Part shown: piece by piece, positions 25,817-34,331 of the stretch
Position numbering within the stretch: position 1 is the first letter of the stretch
Layout of the letters: each line of letters starts with the position of its first letter
Origin: an uncultured Prochlorococcus sp.
Lineage (GTDB): Bacteria > Cyanobacteriota > Cyanobacteriia > PCC-6307 > Cyanobiaceae
DNA: 45,213 nt
Assembly (NCBI GenBank): GCA_902621675.1
Contig: CACNMX010000009.1
Coordinates: 1-45,213, forward strand
Reading direction: 5' to 3'
The notes under the pieces: generated by a model
The model's input: the letters and a program-made list of their open reading frames with translations, nothing else
What the model was told of the DNA's origin: nothing
The model's database searches: none
Position numbers and translations under genes: made by a program

Positions 25817-25835
25817 AAACTAATTTATAAGTTTG

Positions 25836-26096
25836 ATGACTATTCTATTTCCAATCATATATTCTGCAGCCTTAACTTATTTGGTTTGGAAAGCTTTTAA
25901 AGTAATGTCTAATGGTTGGGGTATATCCGATAATAAAAAACCTTTCATTACTTCCAGTTTGAAACAAAAAAAGTACACTATACATCCAGAACTTTTAGAT
26001 AAATCAGGAAACATAACAGAAGAGGAGCTATTAACAGTAAGATTTTCTAATGATAATGACTCCTCATTAGAAGAAAAAGGTACAACAACTGATTAA
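25836..26096 (+). CDS. DUF2973-like small membrane protein (86 aa)
   Basis: One N-terminal membrane span (ILFPIIYSAALTYLVWKAF, about residues 3-21) is followed by a cytoplasmic tail with NGWG and the HPELLDKSGNITEEELLTVRF stretch. That HPE(L/I)xDxxGxxTxEELLxVRF pattern is what I know from DUF2973 of cyanobacteria, of unknown function. The frame extends three bases upstream to a TTG, but ATG 25836 is the natural start and fits the TATAAT 19 nt before it. It is followed 24 nt later by the next gene in the same direction. Confidence 0.75.
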   Translation: MTILFPIIYSAALTYLVWKAFKVMSNGWGISDNKKPFITSSLKQKKYTIHPELLDKSGNITEEELLTVRFSNDNDSSLEEKGTTTD

Positions 26097-26120
26097 TCAA
26101 ATTACATCTAAGGAAGAAAA

Positions 26121-26504
26121 TTGGAATTAAGAACAAAAATTGTCTCAGCGGTAATTAGATCTCTCAAGTTGCCACCAAGGTTTCGTTTAAAAATGGTTAA
26201 AGAAGATCCAGTTAGACTTGAACTAAGTCTTACTCCTTCTTACGGCAAAAATCCAGTAATTGTTGGGATAGTTGAATCTTTAGACTTAGTCGCTCGAAGA
26301 GATAGAGAAGGAAGGCTACCCAGAGATCTTCAGGGGACTTGGGACTGGACTGTAAGACATGGAAAAGTTAGTACTGGAGGTTGGAATCCTATGTTAAAAG
26401 AAGCATTGCAAACAATGTTTGATACAGGTTTACCAGCTATCGTATATGAGGAATTAACTGGAGATGAGTATCGACCTGTTGACGGTGTAAGACATGTTAA
26501 ATAA
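26121..26504 (+). CDS. Conserved cyanobacterial hypothetical protein (127 aa)
   Basis: It is basic and compact: MELRTKIVSAVIRSL, then PSYGKNPVIVGIVESLDLVARRDREGRLPRD, and the aromatic TWDWTVRHGKVSTGGWNPML. I do not know a named family. The start is a TTG at 26121, backed by AAGGAAG 4 nt upstream; no in-frame ATG gives a better length. The gene probably forms an operon with the DUF2973-like gene. Its stop codon lies inside a 22-bp palindrome that precedes the Hli gene. Confidence 0.75.
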   Translation: MELRTKIVSAVIRSLKLPPRFRLKMVKEDPVRLELSLTPSYGKNPVIVGIVESLDLVARRDREGRLPRDLQGTWDWTVRHGKVSTGGWNPMLKEALQTMFDTGLPAIVYEELTGDEYRPVDGVRHVK

Positions 26505-26519
26505 TAAATTTATTATTTA
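26498..26519. repeat. Perfect 22-bp A/T palindrome upstream of the Hli gene
   Basis: The 11-bp half TAAATAATAAA and its exact reverse complement abut at 26508/26509. It overlaps the stop (26502-26504) of the preceding gene and ends 54 nt before the Hli ATG. It could be an operator or a loop-less cruciform or terminator arm. Because the sequence is all A/T in an AT-rich genome, a chance origin is possible. Confidence 0.5.
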
Positions 26520-26573
26520 TCATAAATTCTTCCTTAAAACGTTAAAATAATTTAATAGACGATTTAGTTAATT

Positions 26574-26720
26574 ATGAATAATGACAATCAACCAAGATTT
26601 GGATTCGTAAATTTCGCAGAAACCTGGAATGGCCGTATGGCAATGATGGGTATTTTGATAGGACTTGGTACTGAATTAATCACTGGACAAAGTATTCTTA
26701 GACAAATTGGAATAGGTTAA
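26574..26720 (+). CDS. hli: High-light-inducible protein (single-helix LHC-like)
   Basis: A 48-aa protein from ATG 26574 to TAA 26718-26720. NFAETWNGRMAMMGI is the ExxNGRxAMxG chlorophyll-binding motif of Hli/SCP proteins and the one transmembrane helix follows (LIGLGTELITG). These proteins bind chlorophyll and carotenoid near photosystem II or its assembly factors and protect cells in excess light. The N-terminus is short (10 residues). It is followed 4 nt later by the end of a convergent gene. Confidence 0.93.
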   Translation: MNNDNQPRFGFVNFAETWNGRMAMMGILIGLGTELITGQSILRQIGIG

Positions 26721-26724
26721 TCTT

Positions 26725-27066
26725 TTATTTCACTTCTTCTGCTTTCACTTCAATGGTACTCTCGCTAGGCTTTTTATCAAATTGATTTTTATTACTAATA
26801 TTTTCTAGATTTGCCCCACAATTCATGCAGTTTTCACTTAAGCCTAGGGATATAGCACCACAACTATTACACGTATTTATTTTTGATTTGTAAAAGTTAA
26901 AACCTATAAATACTAAAATTACTAATAGTAAAGGGACTAAAAATAATAGGAGAAGGATATTACCGAGAAAGCTTATAAAGAAGTTTATTCCAAAAATTGG
27001 AATAACTAAAAGTATGATTAATGAGTAGGTAAGAAGATTTTTATTAGCTTTAAGAAAATAGTTCAT
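26725..27066 (-). CDS. Small membrane protein with C-terminal zinc ribbon
   Basis: Two membrane spans (about residues 10-30 and 33-58) are followed by a CxxC-x10-CxxC knuckle (C66, C69, C80, C83) and an acidic tail. The four Cys should bind Zn in the cytoplasm. Its function is not known. It starts 1 nt after the stop of the YihY/BrkB gene (TAAGATG), so the two are almost certainly translated from one message. Its stop is only 4 nt from the convergent Hli stop. Confidence 0.75.
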   Translation of the reverse strand: MNYFLKANKNLLTYSLIILLVIPIFGINFFISFLGNILLLLFLVPLLLVILVFIGFNFYKSKINTCNSCGAISLGLSENCMNCGANLENISNKNQFDKKPSESTIEVKAEEVK

Positions 27067-27067
27067 C

Positions 27068-27991
27068 TTACTTATTGTTATTTATAATTTTTTTTTTATT
27101 TAATAAAGTCATACTAGCAATAACTACGCTCCAGCATTGTCCAAAATATAAAATTACGCCTAATAACCATACCCATAAGGTAAGTACAAGAAAACCTCCA
27201 ATAAAACCATATGCTTGAAATCTTGCTCCAAGTGAGAGAATACTTTTACTTACCGCTAGGTTCAAAGTGGTTAGGCCAATTCCAATAAGAAAAGATCCAG
27301 GTAACAGTGGTTTCAATGGAACTTTCCTACTGGGTAAAAGTGCTTGTAGTAAAAGAGCCATCAAAGAAAAACCAACTAGTGGTATTGCAAACTGGCCAAC
27401 TTGTAATAGCGGTAACTTTAATAATAAATTAGAAATAAGATTATTAGATTTTGAAAGATTTTCTAAAACGTTACTTGGGATCATCCTAAGATTTGCACTG
27501 ATTTGATCCAGTACCATTAAAAAACCAATAAAGAATACTATTAAAAAGGCTTCAACTCTATTTCGGAGAAACTTCGAAGCTTGTACTCTCCAAGCAGAAT
27601 TAACTTTTTTAGAAGGAATTTCATCCTCCCAAAGCCTATCCGAACCTCTTTGAAGAGATAGATATGCATTTCCTGCGGTAAAAAGCAAAAACATAGCCCC
27701 AAGAATACCTGCTCCAAACCCTTGATCTATCAAATTAAACAATGTTGTCTCTACTAACTCAACTACTGAAGGAGGTAAAAGCTGAGCAGCAATGGCAATT
27801 ATTTGTTGATCTAATCCTTCTTGTTTTCCTAAGAACCATGAAGCTATTGAAAGAGAAATTAGAAGGATGGGAAAAAATGATTGAAGTGTATAGTATGCAA
27901 ATGCAGCGCTTAAATCAACACAATCAGATTTGCTCCATCTCTCACAAGCTCCCCATAAACTTTTCAGAATCCATTTTGAACTTCTCTGCAT
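27068..27991 (-). CDS. YihY/BrkB family membrane protein
   Basis: Integral membrane protein of 307 aa with about six spans. The motif DLSAAFAYYTLQSFFPILL and the ALLPSRKVPLKPLLPG region near the last spans are typical of the family once mis-assigned as RNase BN. The function is unknown, though an export or envelope role is often suggested. It is the first of a two-gene unit with the zinc-ribbon protein. The 91-nt gap upstream (27992-28082) shows no gene. Confidence 0.88.
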   Translation of the reverse strand: MQRSSKWILKSLWGACERWSKSDCVDLSAAFAYYTLQSFFPILLISLSIASWFLGKQEGLDQQIIAIAAQLLPPSVVELVETTLFNLIDQGFGAGILGAMFLLFTAGNAYLSLQRGSDRLWEDEIPSKKVNSAWRVQASKFLRNRVEAFLIVFFIGFLMVLDQISANLRMIPSNVLENLSKSNNLISNLLLKLPLLQVGQFAIPLVGFSLMALLLQALLPSRKVPLKPLLPGSFLIGIGLTTLNLAVSKSILSLGARFQAYGFIGGFLVLTLWVWLLGVILYFGQCWSVVIASMTLLNKKKIINNNK

Positions 27992-28082
27992 ATTAATTTT
28001 CTTCAGATATTTTATTTATTTACTTAATTTTTATTGTATCTGATTAAGAAATTTTTCAAGCAATTTTTTATTTATGATGCAA

Positions 28083-28883
28083 CTATTTTTCTAATAATAA
28101 ATTGCCCCATGGCTTTAAAATTTCAAATTTTTCTATAGATCTACAAGCAATTAATGGAAAATTAACATCGCTCAAGTCTTCTCCTGAAACTAAATTTAAA
28201 GGATCTGTTTCTAACCACTCTAAGGAACAATTGAGTTCCTCTAAGAGGAGCCAGGCTGCAGCAATATCCCAAATCTTAGGGGTTGATTCTATTGCTCCGA
28301 AAGTTTGTCCCATCGCTACACTAGTAAGATTTAAACTCGATACACCTAAGAGTCTGATTTTGCCAGGAAACACTGAGTTTGGTTTTTTTTGTAAAATTTT
28401 TATAGATCTACTACATAAAGAAACGCATTCACTTTGACGATTATTTTGGCTAGGGTCTATTCTCTTGTTATTTAACCAAACCCCTTTACCTTTAATGGAT
28501 ACAAACTTTTTTTTCAATGTAGGAATTATTAAAAAAGAAGATTGTGGTTTACCATCTACAAACCTTGCTACAGATATAGACCAGTAAGGAATACCGGCAG
28601 CAAAATTTGTTGTCCCATCGAGTGGATCGACCACCCAGTAAGCTTTTGAATTTGGAATTAACTTTTGCCCTTCTTCACTAAGGACGCCTTCTCCTGGAGC
28701 TATTGAAGCCAAGCCATCTACTATTGTTTTGTCACTCCATAAATCACAACTTGTTAATAATGATCCATCTGCTTTATTGCTGGCGCTAATATTTCCAAAA
28801 TCTTTTGTTTGTCTTTGACTAACCAATTCAAATAAAGAATCTAATTCAAGTAGTTGCTTATTAGTTAAATTTGGTGGATTCAT
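28083..28883 (-). CDS. Inositol monophosphatase family phosphatase
   Basis: A Mg-dependent phosphatase of the IMPase/CysQ/FBPase superfamily. Motif 1 is VVDPLDGTTNF, motif 2 is WDIAAAWLLLEE, and LSEEG supplies another metal-binding Glu. The start ATG at 28883 (MNPPNL) overlaps the tolC stop as ATGA, the usual coupled arrangement; an ATG 15 nt earlier (MQFIKM) is the alternative. From ATG 28883 it has 266 aa. The substrate may be inositol phosphate, PAP or another sugar phosphate; sequence alone does not decide. Confidence 0.9.
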   Translation of the reverse strand: MNPPNLTNKQLLELDSLFELVSQRQTKDFGNISASNKADGSLLTSCDLWSDKTIVDGLASIAPGEGVLSEEGQKLIPNSKAYWVVDPLDGTTNFAAGIPYWSISVARFVDGKPQSSFLIIPTLKKKFVSIKGKGVWLNNKRIDPSQNNRQSECVSLCSRSIKILQKKPNSVFPGKIRLLGVSSLNLTSVAMGQTFGAIESTPKIWDIAAAWLLLEELNCSLEWLETDPLNLVSGEDLSDVNFPLIACRSIEKFEILKPWGNLLLEK

Positions 28884-30313
28884 CTTGATAAATTGCAAAT
28901 AGACTTTGTATCTTTAATTTTTGTATTATTACTACCTAAACAATTTTTACTTTTATAAAGGAAAGTTAATCTTTCTAATTCATCTATATTCAGATTGTAA
29001 TTATATATTGCATTAATATTTTTTGATTGCGCATTACTTAATTCACTTTGCCTCACAAGAACATCTTTTAGAGTTGATATTCCGACATCATATCTAAGTC
29101 TGGAAAGCCTTACAGACTCTTTGCTAGATTCAATTTCTTTAAGAGAAGAGATTATTATTTCTTCATTTAATTTAAGATTTAAATAGGCTTTATTAATACT
29201 TGTGGTTAAAATATTTTTTAGATTTTCATACGCATATTTATCGGATTCTGCATCTGCTATTTTTGATTTGTAGGAGTTCTTATTTTGTCCGCCATCAAAA
29301 ATACTCCATGCAAAATTTAGACTTATGGTATTTGTATAATTTGATCCAGATTTTGTAGAGTCGATATTAGTTGATAGAGAGTCTCCCTTTGAAAATGTAC
29401 TAGAAAATGAATTACTGATATAGATATTTGGCTTATTTTGAGCTAAAAAGCTCTCTGCTTGACTCTTTTTGATTGTTTTTTGAAGAATAAGGTTTTTTAA
29501 GGAAAGATTTTTGTCCAAACCCTCATTAATATTCTTATTCAATTTATAATTCCAAAACCCTATAAGATTTTGTTCTTTATTAGTTTCGAAATCTCCCTTA
29601 ATATTCAGAATCTCTTTAAGAGAAATTTTATTAATTTCATGTTCTATTTTCTTTTCATTAAGTGATTGTTGATCTCGAGATAATTGAGCTTCTGCTTCAA
29701 GAACTTCAAATTTTGTACCAATTCCAGCATCTAGCTTAGCTTTAGCATTTTCTAAACTTGTTATTGATAAATCAAGTGTTAATTTTTTATTTTGAATATC
29801 TTGATATGACTTTTTGTATTTGTGATATCTGATTCTTGCTTCTTGAATTAAATCTTTTTTCTTAATCTCATAATTATTTTCTGCAATTTTGTAATTTGTT
29901 TTGGCAATTTTAATTTCAGATCCTCTTAGAGGGGCAATTACATCCCATTTAATATTCAGAGAGGGATTAGCCGTAAATTGTGATGTTTTTAAAGTAGGTG
30001 AATTGCTATCGTACTTTTTACCTGCGATATATTTTGGAAACCCATTGGCTTGAAAATCTAAGGATGGGTATCTTTTGGCAATTTGACTTGAGAGATTAAA
30101 GCTTGCAGAGGCTACAAGGTTTTGTAATGATTTTAATTCTTGATTATTTAACACAAGTTTTTCTATTTCTTGATAATCAACAAAAGTAATATTTGATTTT
30201 TCTTTTAAAACATTATCAACATAATTTTTTATTTCGCTCGATAGAACATTAAAGGTATTCATACTAAGAGTAAGCGGTAATAATAAGAAAGGATTTATTA
30301 CTTTTCTAAGCAT
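28880..30313 (-). CDS. TolC-family outer membrane efflux protein
   Basis: The outer membrane channel for tripartite efflux or type I secretion. The N-terminal 25 residues form a signal peptide (KVINPFLLLPLTLS). The rest has the OEP two-repeat pattern: Leu/Asn-rich helical hairpins with EAEAQLSRDQQSLNEKKIEHE and, in the second repeat, LRYDVGISTLKDVLVRQSELSNAQSKNINAIYNYN (in parts). The length of 477 aa is normal. No inner-membrane pump or adaptor gene is adjacent. The stop overlaps the IMPase start by 4 nt. Confidence 0.9.
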   Translation of the reverse strand: MLRKVINPFLLLPLTLSMNTFNVLSSEIKNYVDNVLKEKSNITFVDYQEIEKLVLNNQELKSLQNLVASASFNLSSQIAKRYPSLDFQANGFPKYIAGKKYDSNSPTLKTSQFTANPSLNIKWDVIAPLRGSEIKIAKTNYKIAENNYEIKKKDLIQEARIRYHKYKKSYQDIQNKKLTLDLSITSLENAKAKLDAGIGTKFEVLEAEAQLSRDQQSLNEKKIEHEINKISLKEILNIKGDFETNKEQNLIGFWNYKLNKNINEGLDKNLSLKNLILQKTIKKSQAESFLAQNKPNIYISNSFSSTFSKGDSLSTNIDSTKSGSNYTNTISLNFAWSIFDGGQNKNSYKSKIADAESDKYAYENLKNILTTSINKAYLNLKLNEEIIISSLKEIESSKESVRLSRLRYDVGISTLKDVLVRQSELSNAQSKNINAIYNYNLNIDELERLTFLYKSKNCLGSNNTKIKDTKSICNLSR

Positions 30314-30338
30314 GTTTTATAGTTGCGAAAATATTCGA

Positions 30339-31718
30339 TTAACCCATCAAAGTATTAATAATATCATTTGAATCATCAAGAACGTGAATTTTAGTATTTA
30401 TTTGATTCTCAACTTCTTGAATATTTTTATCATCTAAAAATAAATCAGTATTAATTTTTAACATAATGGAAGGTATGTAAACAGCTTCTCCTAAATCTTT
30501 GTTTTTCAGCCCGTAAATTAGATCTTCACCAGTAAGAAGACCTGTAACAACTTGATCTTGACCCCAATAAATACTTGGCAAACCATATAAATTAATTGTT
30601 AATCCATTAATTAAGTTTAATTTCTTAACTGTAGGAATTAGGGCTTCATAAACTAATTTACCAACAATCCAACTAACTTTTTTTGGCTTTTTTACTTTTT
30701 GGGGTAGGTTTTTAGTCTTCTCTTTTAATGCTTCTAGAAAGTTTCTAATAGTCCCAACCCCATTAGATTCTTGTGGCATATTTTCGTAGGTTTTGTAACT
30801 AGGTAAATTTTTACCAGCTATTAAATACCATTCGTCTGCTAGCCAACAAAAACGAGTCCCTAGAGTAATTTGCAGAGAGGCTTGAATTCTCTCTACTTGT
30901 TTAATAGTTTTTTTTGCGTATTCTGGGCTGATTGATTTCAATCCATCATTTTCAGGTCTAAATTTTGTAAGTCCTACAGGAACTATTGCGACTGAAAGTA
31001 CTGTTTGAGAGGTTTTTTTGTAGAATTCAGCAAGTTCCAAAATTGATTTCTCAAGAATATCCCCATCATTTATATCTGGACAAACAACAATTTGAGCATG
31101 TATTTGAATAGAGTTTTTTTCAAACCACGAAATTTGATCAAGTATCACACCGGCTTTTTTATTTTTTAATAATTTTTCTCTTATGGCGGGATCAGTAGCA
31201 TGAACTGAAATAAAAAGTGGGGATAGTTTTTGCATAGCAATTCTTTCCCAGTCTTCTTTTTTTAAATTAGTAAGAGTTAAATAAGAGCCATATAAGAAAC
31301 TTAATCTATAATCATCATCTTTTATATATAAGCTTTTTCTTTTGCCACTTGGCTGTTGATCAATAAAACAAAATGGACATCTATTATTGCATTGCTTGAT
31401 TGAATCAAATAATGCATCTTTAAAATTAAGACCTAAATTAACGTCTTGATCTTTTTCTATATTTATATTGTGAATCTCATGATTTTTATCTAAAACTGAT
31501 ATGTCTAAAATTTCTTCACTAATCAGAATCTGATAATCAATTAAATCTCTTGGTTTTTTCCCATTAATACTAATAATTGAATCACCTGATTCAAATCCTA
31601 TTTCTTCAGCAATAGAGTTAGCTTCAATACTTTCAATTTCTGCAGGGTTTATTTTATAAGTAACATTAGGAACCAAAAGATCAATGGTATCTTCCGTATA
31701 ATTAATTTCTTGCCACAC
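30339..31718 (-). CDS. DUF512 family radical-SAM-like Fe-S protein with N-terminal PDZ
   Basis: A PDZ-like unit (about residues 20-75, with EIGFESGDSIISINGKKP) precedes a radical-SAM-type core with C110, C114 and C117 in CNNRCPFCFID, which matches CX3CX2C. DYRLSFLYGSYLTLTN and the C-terminal LVYEAL...GLTINLYG region fit the cyanobacterial FeS-oxidoreductase group (TIGR03279/DUF512). The reaction is unknown. It lies 25 nt upstream of tolC and on the same strand. The start ATG at 31718 begins with MWQEINYTED; no better one is visible. Confidence 0.88.
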   Translation of the reverse strand: MWQEINYTEDTIDLLVPNVTYKINPAEIESIEANSIAEEIGFESGDSIISINGKKPRDLIDYQILISEEILDISVLDKNHEIHNINIEKDQDVNLGLNFKDALFDSIKQCNNRCPFCFIDQQPSGKRKSLYIKDDDYRLSFLYGSYLTLTNLKKEDWERIAMQKLSPLFISVHATDPAIREKLLKNKKAGVILDQISWFEKNSIQIHAQIVVCPDINDGDILEKSILELAEFYKKTSQTVLSVAIVPVGLTKFRPENDGLKSISPEYAKKTIKQVERIQASLQITLGTRFCWLADEWYLIAGKNLPSYKTYENMPQESNGVGTIRNFLEALKEKTKNLPQKVKKPKKVSWIVGKLVYEALIPTVKKLNLINGLTINLYGLPSIYWGQDQVVTGLLTGEDLIYGLKNKDLGEAVYIPSIMLKINTDLFLDDKNIQEVENQINTKIHVLDDSNDIINTLMG

Positions 31719-31764
31719 AATTCAAGTTCAAATACTCTTACTTATATTTATTCTAAACTTATAT

Positions 31765-31878
31765 ATGACTCAAAGTGTATTAAATACTTTTAAAAAACTA
31801 AATATAGGTGTCAAATTATGGGCCTTTTATTTATTAAAATATGGCATTCGCAGTTTTCTAAAACACGATTTAGATTAA
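31765..31878 (+). CDS. Possible 37-aa small protein
   Basis: A frame of 37 codons from ATG 31765 to TAA 31876-31878 lies in the 178-nt divergent gap between DUF512 and DUF3120 genes. It has an amphipathic middle (KLWAFYLLKYGIRSF) and two basic ends, and could be membrane-associated. It ends 18 nt before the TTG of the DUF3120 gene. Length, lack of a visible Shine-Dalgarno and no recognised homology make it uncertain; the gap may instead just hold promoters. Confidence 0.35.
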   Translation: MTQSVLNTFKKLNIGVKLWAFYLLKYGIRSFLKHDLD

Positions 31879-31896
31879 TTAAAATAGCCTTTTTCA

Positions 31897-32664
31897 TTGA
31901 AAGAATTAATTACAAAAAATTTAGAAGTAAAAGATAAATTCAACAATGAATCCCATAAGACAGTTGATTCATTCGAAAATAGTTTTTTATCAAATCCTTT
32001 ATCTTTAAGATTGTGGTCTTCTTTTTTTGTAATTTTACCTATTTTTGTTCAAGCTCCTTGGGTTAGATTAGAACCAATAAGTGCTCTTTGTTTTACTTTT
32101 GTTATTGTCTTAGTGGCAATTGTTTTGAATCAGAAAGGATCAAATAAATGGTTTATTGTTAGTTCATTATTACTTGGTATATCAGGTAGTTGGCTTGGTG
32201 GATGTTTGTTCTGGGGTTGGTTAAGCCCATTTCCTATCCTACACATACCTGTTGAAGCTGTAGTGCTCCCATTATCTTTAATTGGATTTGGTACTAATTG
32301 GAAAATAGGTTCAAGTTTTTATATCTCTTCTTTATTTGGAACCGCAGTTACCGACATTACAATATTTTTAATCGGAATTATGGATCAATGGAAGCAGGTA
32401 ATTACAGCAGATTCTGAAAATGCACCCATTATTCTTCAAAAAACTTCAGAGAGTCTTATTCAAATAAAATCATTATCTATTATCGTTTTTGTTGCTTTTA
32501 TACTTTGGTTTATTTCAAAAGAAATTTTAGATTCTGGCACAATCAATACTACTAGTGGTAAAGCACTCTTAGTTTCTGGTTACGTAATTCAAACGACATT
32601 AATTGTTGATGGTATTTTTATTGTTTTAGCAATTCTGCAACCAACTTTTAGTGGATTGGTTTAA
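31897..32664 (+). CDS. DUF3120 family membrane protein
   Basis: A 255-aa cyanobacterial membrane protein with about six to seven spans, starting SNPLSLRLWSSFFVILPIFVQAPWVRLEP. The pattern GWLSPFPILHIPVEAVVLP and FGTNWKIGSSFYISSLFGTAVTD is typical of DUF3120. Its role is unknown. The TTG start at 31897 follows no visible ATG in frame upstream of the conserved region. The stop overlaps the nadB start (TAATG), so both genes belong to one transcript. Confidence 0.85.
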   Translation: MKELITKNLEVKDKFNNESHKTVDSFENSFLSNPLSLRLWSSFFVILPIFVQAPWVRLEPISALCFTFVIVLVAIVLNQKGSNKWFIVSSLLLGISGSWLGGCLFWGWLSPFPILHIPVEAVVLPLSLIGFGTNWKIGSSFYISSLFGTAVTDITIFLIGIMDQWKQVITADSENAPIILQKTSESLIQIKSLSIIVFVAFILWFISKEILDSGTINTTSGKALLVSGYVIQTTLIVDGIFIVLAILQPTFSGLV

Positions 32665-34331
32665 TGTTAAGGCCTCCATTTTCGCAAGAACCGATACCAA
32701 TAAATAATTGGGATGTAATAGTTATAGGCGCTGGAGCTGCTGGCCTTATGACTTGTCTTGAATTACCCTCAAATTTAAAAGTGCTTCTTTTAAATAGAAA
32801 TACTAGTAAGGTATCTTCCAGTAGATGGGCTCAAGGAGGTATTGCATCTGTTGTTAGACAAGATGATTCATTTGATCTTCATGCTGATGATACTTTAAAA
32901 GCAGGTGATGGACTATGTGATTTTCAAGCTGTAGAAATGCTAGTTAAAGAAGCCCCAGGTTGTGTAGAAAGGTTGCAGAATTTAGGGATGATTTTTGATC
33001 AAAGTTCTGATCAACTAGCTACTACCTTGGAAGCAGCCCATTCACGGAGAAGAGTTTTACATGTTAAGGATCGTACTGGACGAGCATTAGTTGAAGTTCT
33101 AGAAGATCATATTGAGAATCAAAAAAATATTCTTCACTGCAGGGGTGTAAGAGTAACTGAACTTCTCATTGAAAATAAAGAATGTAGAGGAGTTCAGGTT
33201 CTTGATGGAGCAAATTTATATTGGATTAAATCTAGAGCTGTTGTTTTGGCTACAGGTGGGGGTGGTCACTTATTTACAAATACAACAAATCCTGCTCAAT
33301 CCTCTGGTGAAGGGATTGCTCTTGCATGGAAAGCAGGAGCTGCTATAGAAGATTTAGAGTTCGTGCAATTTCATCCAACAGCTTTAAAATTTTATGGTGC
33401 ACCTTGCTTCTTAATATCTGAGGCACTTAGAGGGGAAGGAGCAATTTTAGTTGATAAAAATGGTGAAAGTCCAGTTAAAAATCTTGAAAATCGTGATCTA
33501 TCTACTAGAGATCAGGTAAGCAGAGCAATTATGAAAAATATGCATGACAATAATGTAGACCATGTTGGTTTAGATCTTCGGTATATTGACCCAGAAAAAA
33601 TTGTAGAGCGCTTTCCCACGATCTTAAGTCGATGTCAGGATTATGGTGTTAACCCTTTAAATGAGGTTATTCCCGTAGCTCCTGCAGCTCATTATTGGAT
33701 GGGAGGTGTTAAAACTGATCTAAATGCATCTTCAACAAGAAAAGGATTATATGCCGTTGGAGAAGTTGCTTCTACAGGTGTGCATGGTGCCAATAGACTG
33801 GCAAGTAATTCACTGATGGAGTGTCTTGTTTTCGCAAGAAAACTGTCATCAATTGTTTTGAATGACCTTTCTAAATGTGAAAAATTTGATAGATCATTTC
33901 AAGAGTTTGATATTGAAGATCCTAAAGAAGATCAAATTTCAATAATTGCTGAAAAAATTGATGAACTAAGAAAACTATGTTGGTTAAATTTAGGTGTATC
34001 TCGAAATAAGGTAAATATGAGTAAATTTTTAAATTACATTCAAAATGATATAGATAAATTAAATAAAAATGATTTATTAAATAGTCTTGAAAAAATACAA
34101 TTTGATCAAAATATAAAACTTAGTGAACGCAATAGAAGAGCATTAAATCTTTTACTTGATTTAAAGAATAGACAAATAACCACTATAACTTTATTAAAAG
34201 CTTGTCTATTTAGAGAGGAAAGTAGAGGAGGGCATTATAGAGATGATTTCCCTTTTAAAGATAAAAATTGGGAATGCCATACTAGACAAAAGTTAGATCA
34301 AAAAATTCAAAAAAGATTTATTAAAAATTAA
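32664..34331 (+). CDS. nadB: L-aspartate oxidase
   Basis: First step of the aspartate route to NAD: oxidises aspartate to iminoaspartate using FAD. VIVIGAGAAGLMTCLEL is the FAD loop, and SRWAQGGIASV, EFVQFHPTAL, SEALRGEGAILVD and GANRLASNSLMECLVF are the family's active-site and FAD-binding stretches. At 555 aa it is full length. The ATG overlaps the DUF3120 stop by one base (TAATG), which couples translation. Its 3' end overlaps the convergent VKOR gene by 11 nt. Confidence 0.96.
   Translation: MLRPPFSQEPIPINNWDVIVIGAGAAGLMTCLELPSNLKVLLLNRNTSKVSSSRWAQGGIASVVRQDDSFDLHADDTLKAGDGLCDFQAVEMLVKEAPGCVERLQNLGMIFDQSSDQLATTLEAAHSRRRVLHVKDRTGRALVEVLEDHIENQKNILHCRGVRVTELLIENKECRGVQVLDGANLYWIKSRAVVLATGGGGHLFTNTTNPAQSSGEGIALAWKAGAAIEDLEFVQFHPTALKFYGAPCFLISEALRGEGAILVDKNGESPVKNLENRDLSTRDQVSRAIMKNMHDNNVDHVGLDLRYIDPEKIVERFPTILSRCQDYGVNPLNEVIPVAPAAHYWMGGVKTDLNASSTRKGLYAVGEVASTGVHGANRLASNSLMECLVFARKLSSIVLNDLSKCEKFDRSFQEFDIEDPKEDQISIIAEKIDELRKLCWLNLGVSRNKVNMSKFLNYIQNDIDKLNKNDLLNSLEKIQFDQNIKLSERNRRALNLLLDLKNRQITTITLLKACLFREESRGGHYRDDFPFKDKNWECHTRQKLDQKIQKRFIKN

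Noticed and set aside
26725-27066. Zinc-ribbon protein as an RNA polymerase or ribosomal subunit
   Set aside because: The N-terminal half consists of two membrane spans, so the CxxC pairs belong to a membrane protein.
28884-28898. Earlier ATG for the IMPase gene
   Set aside because: The ATG at 28883 gives the usual ATGA overlap with the tolC stop, whereas the earlier one adds five residues that the family does not need.
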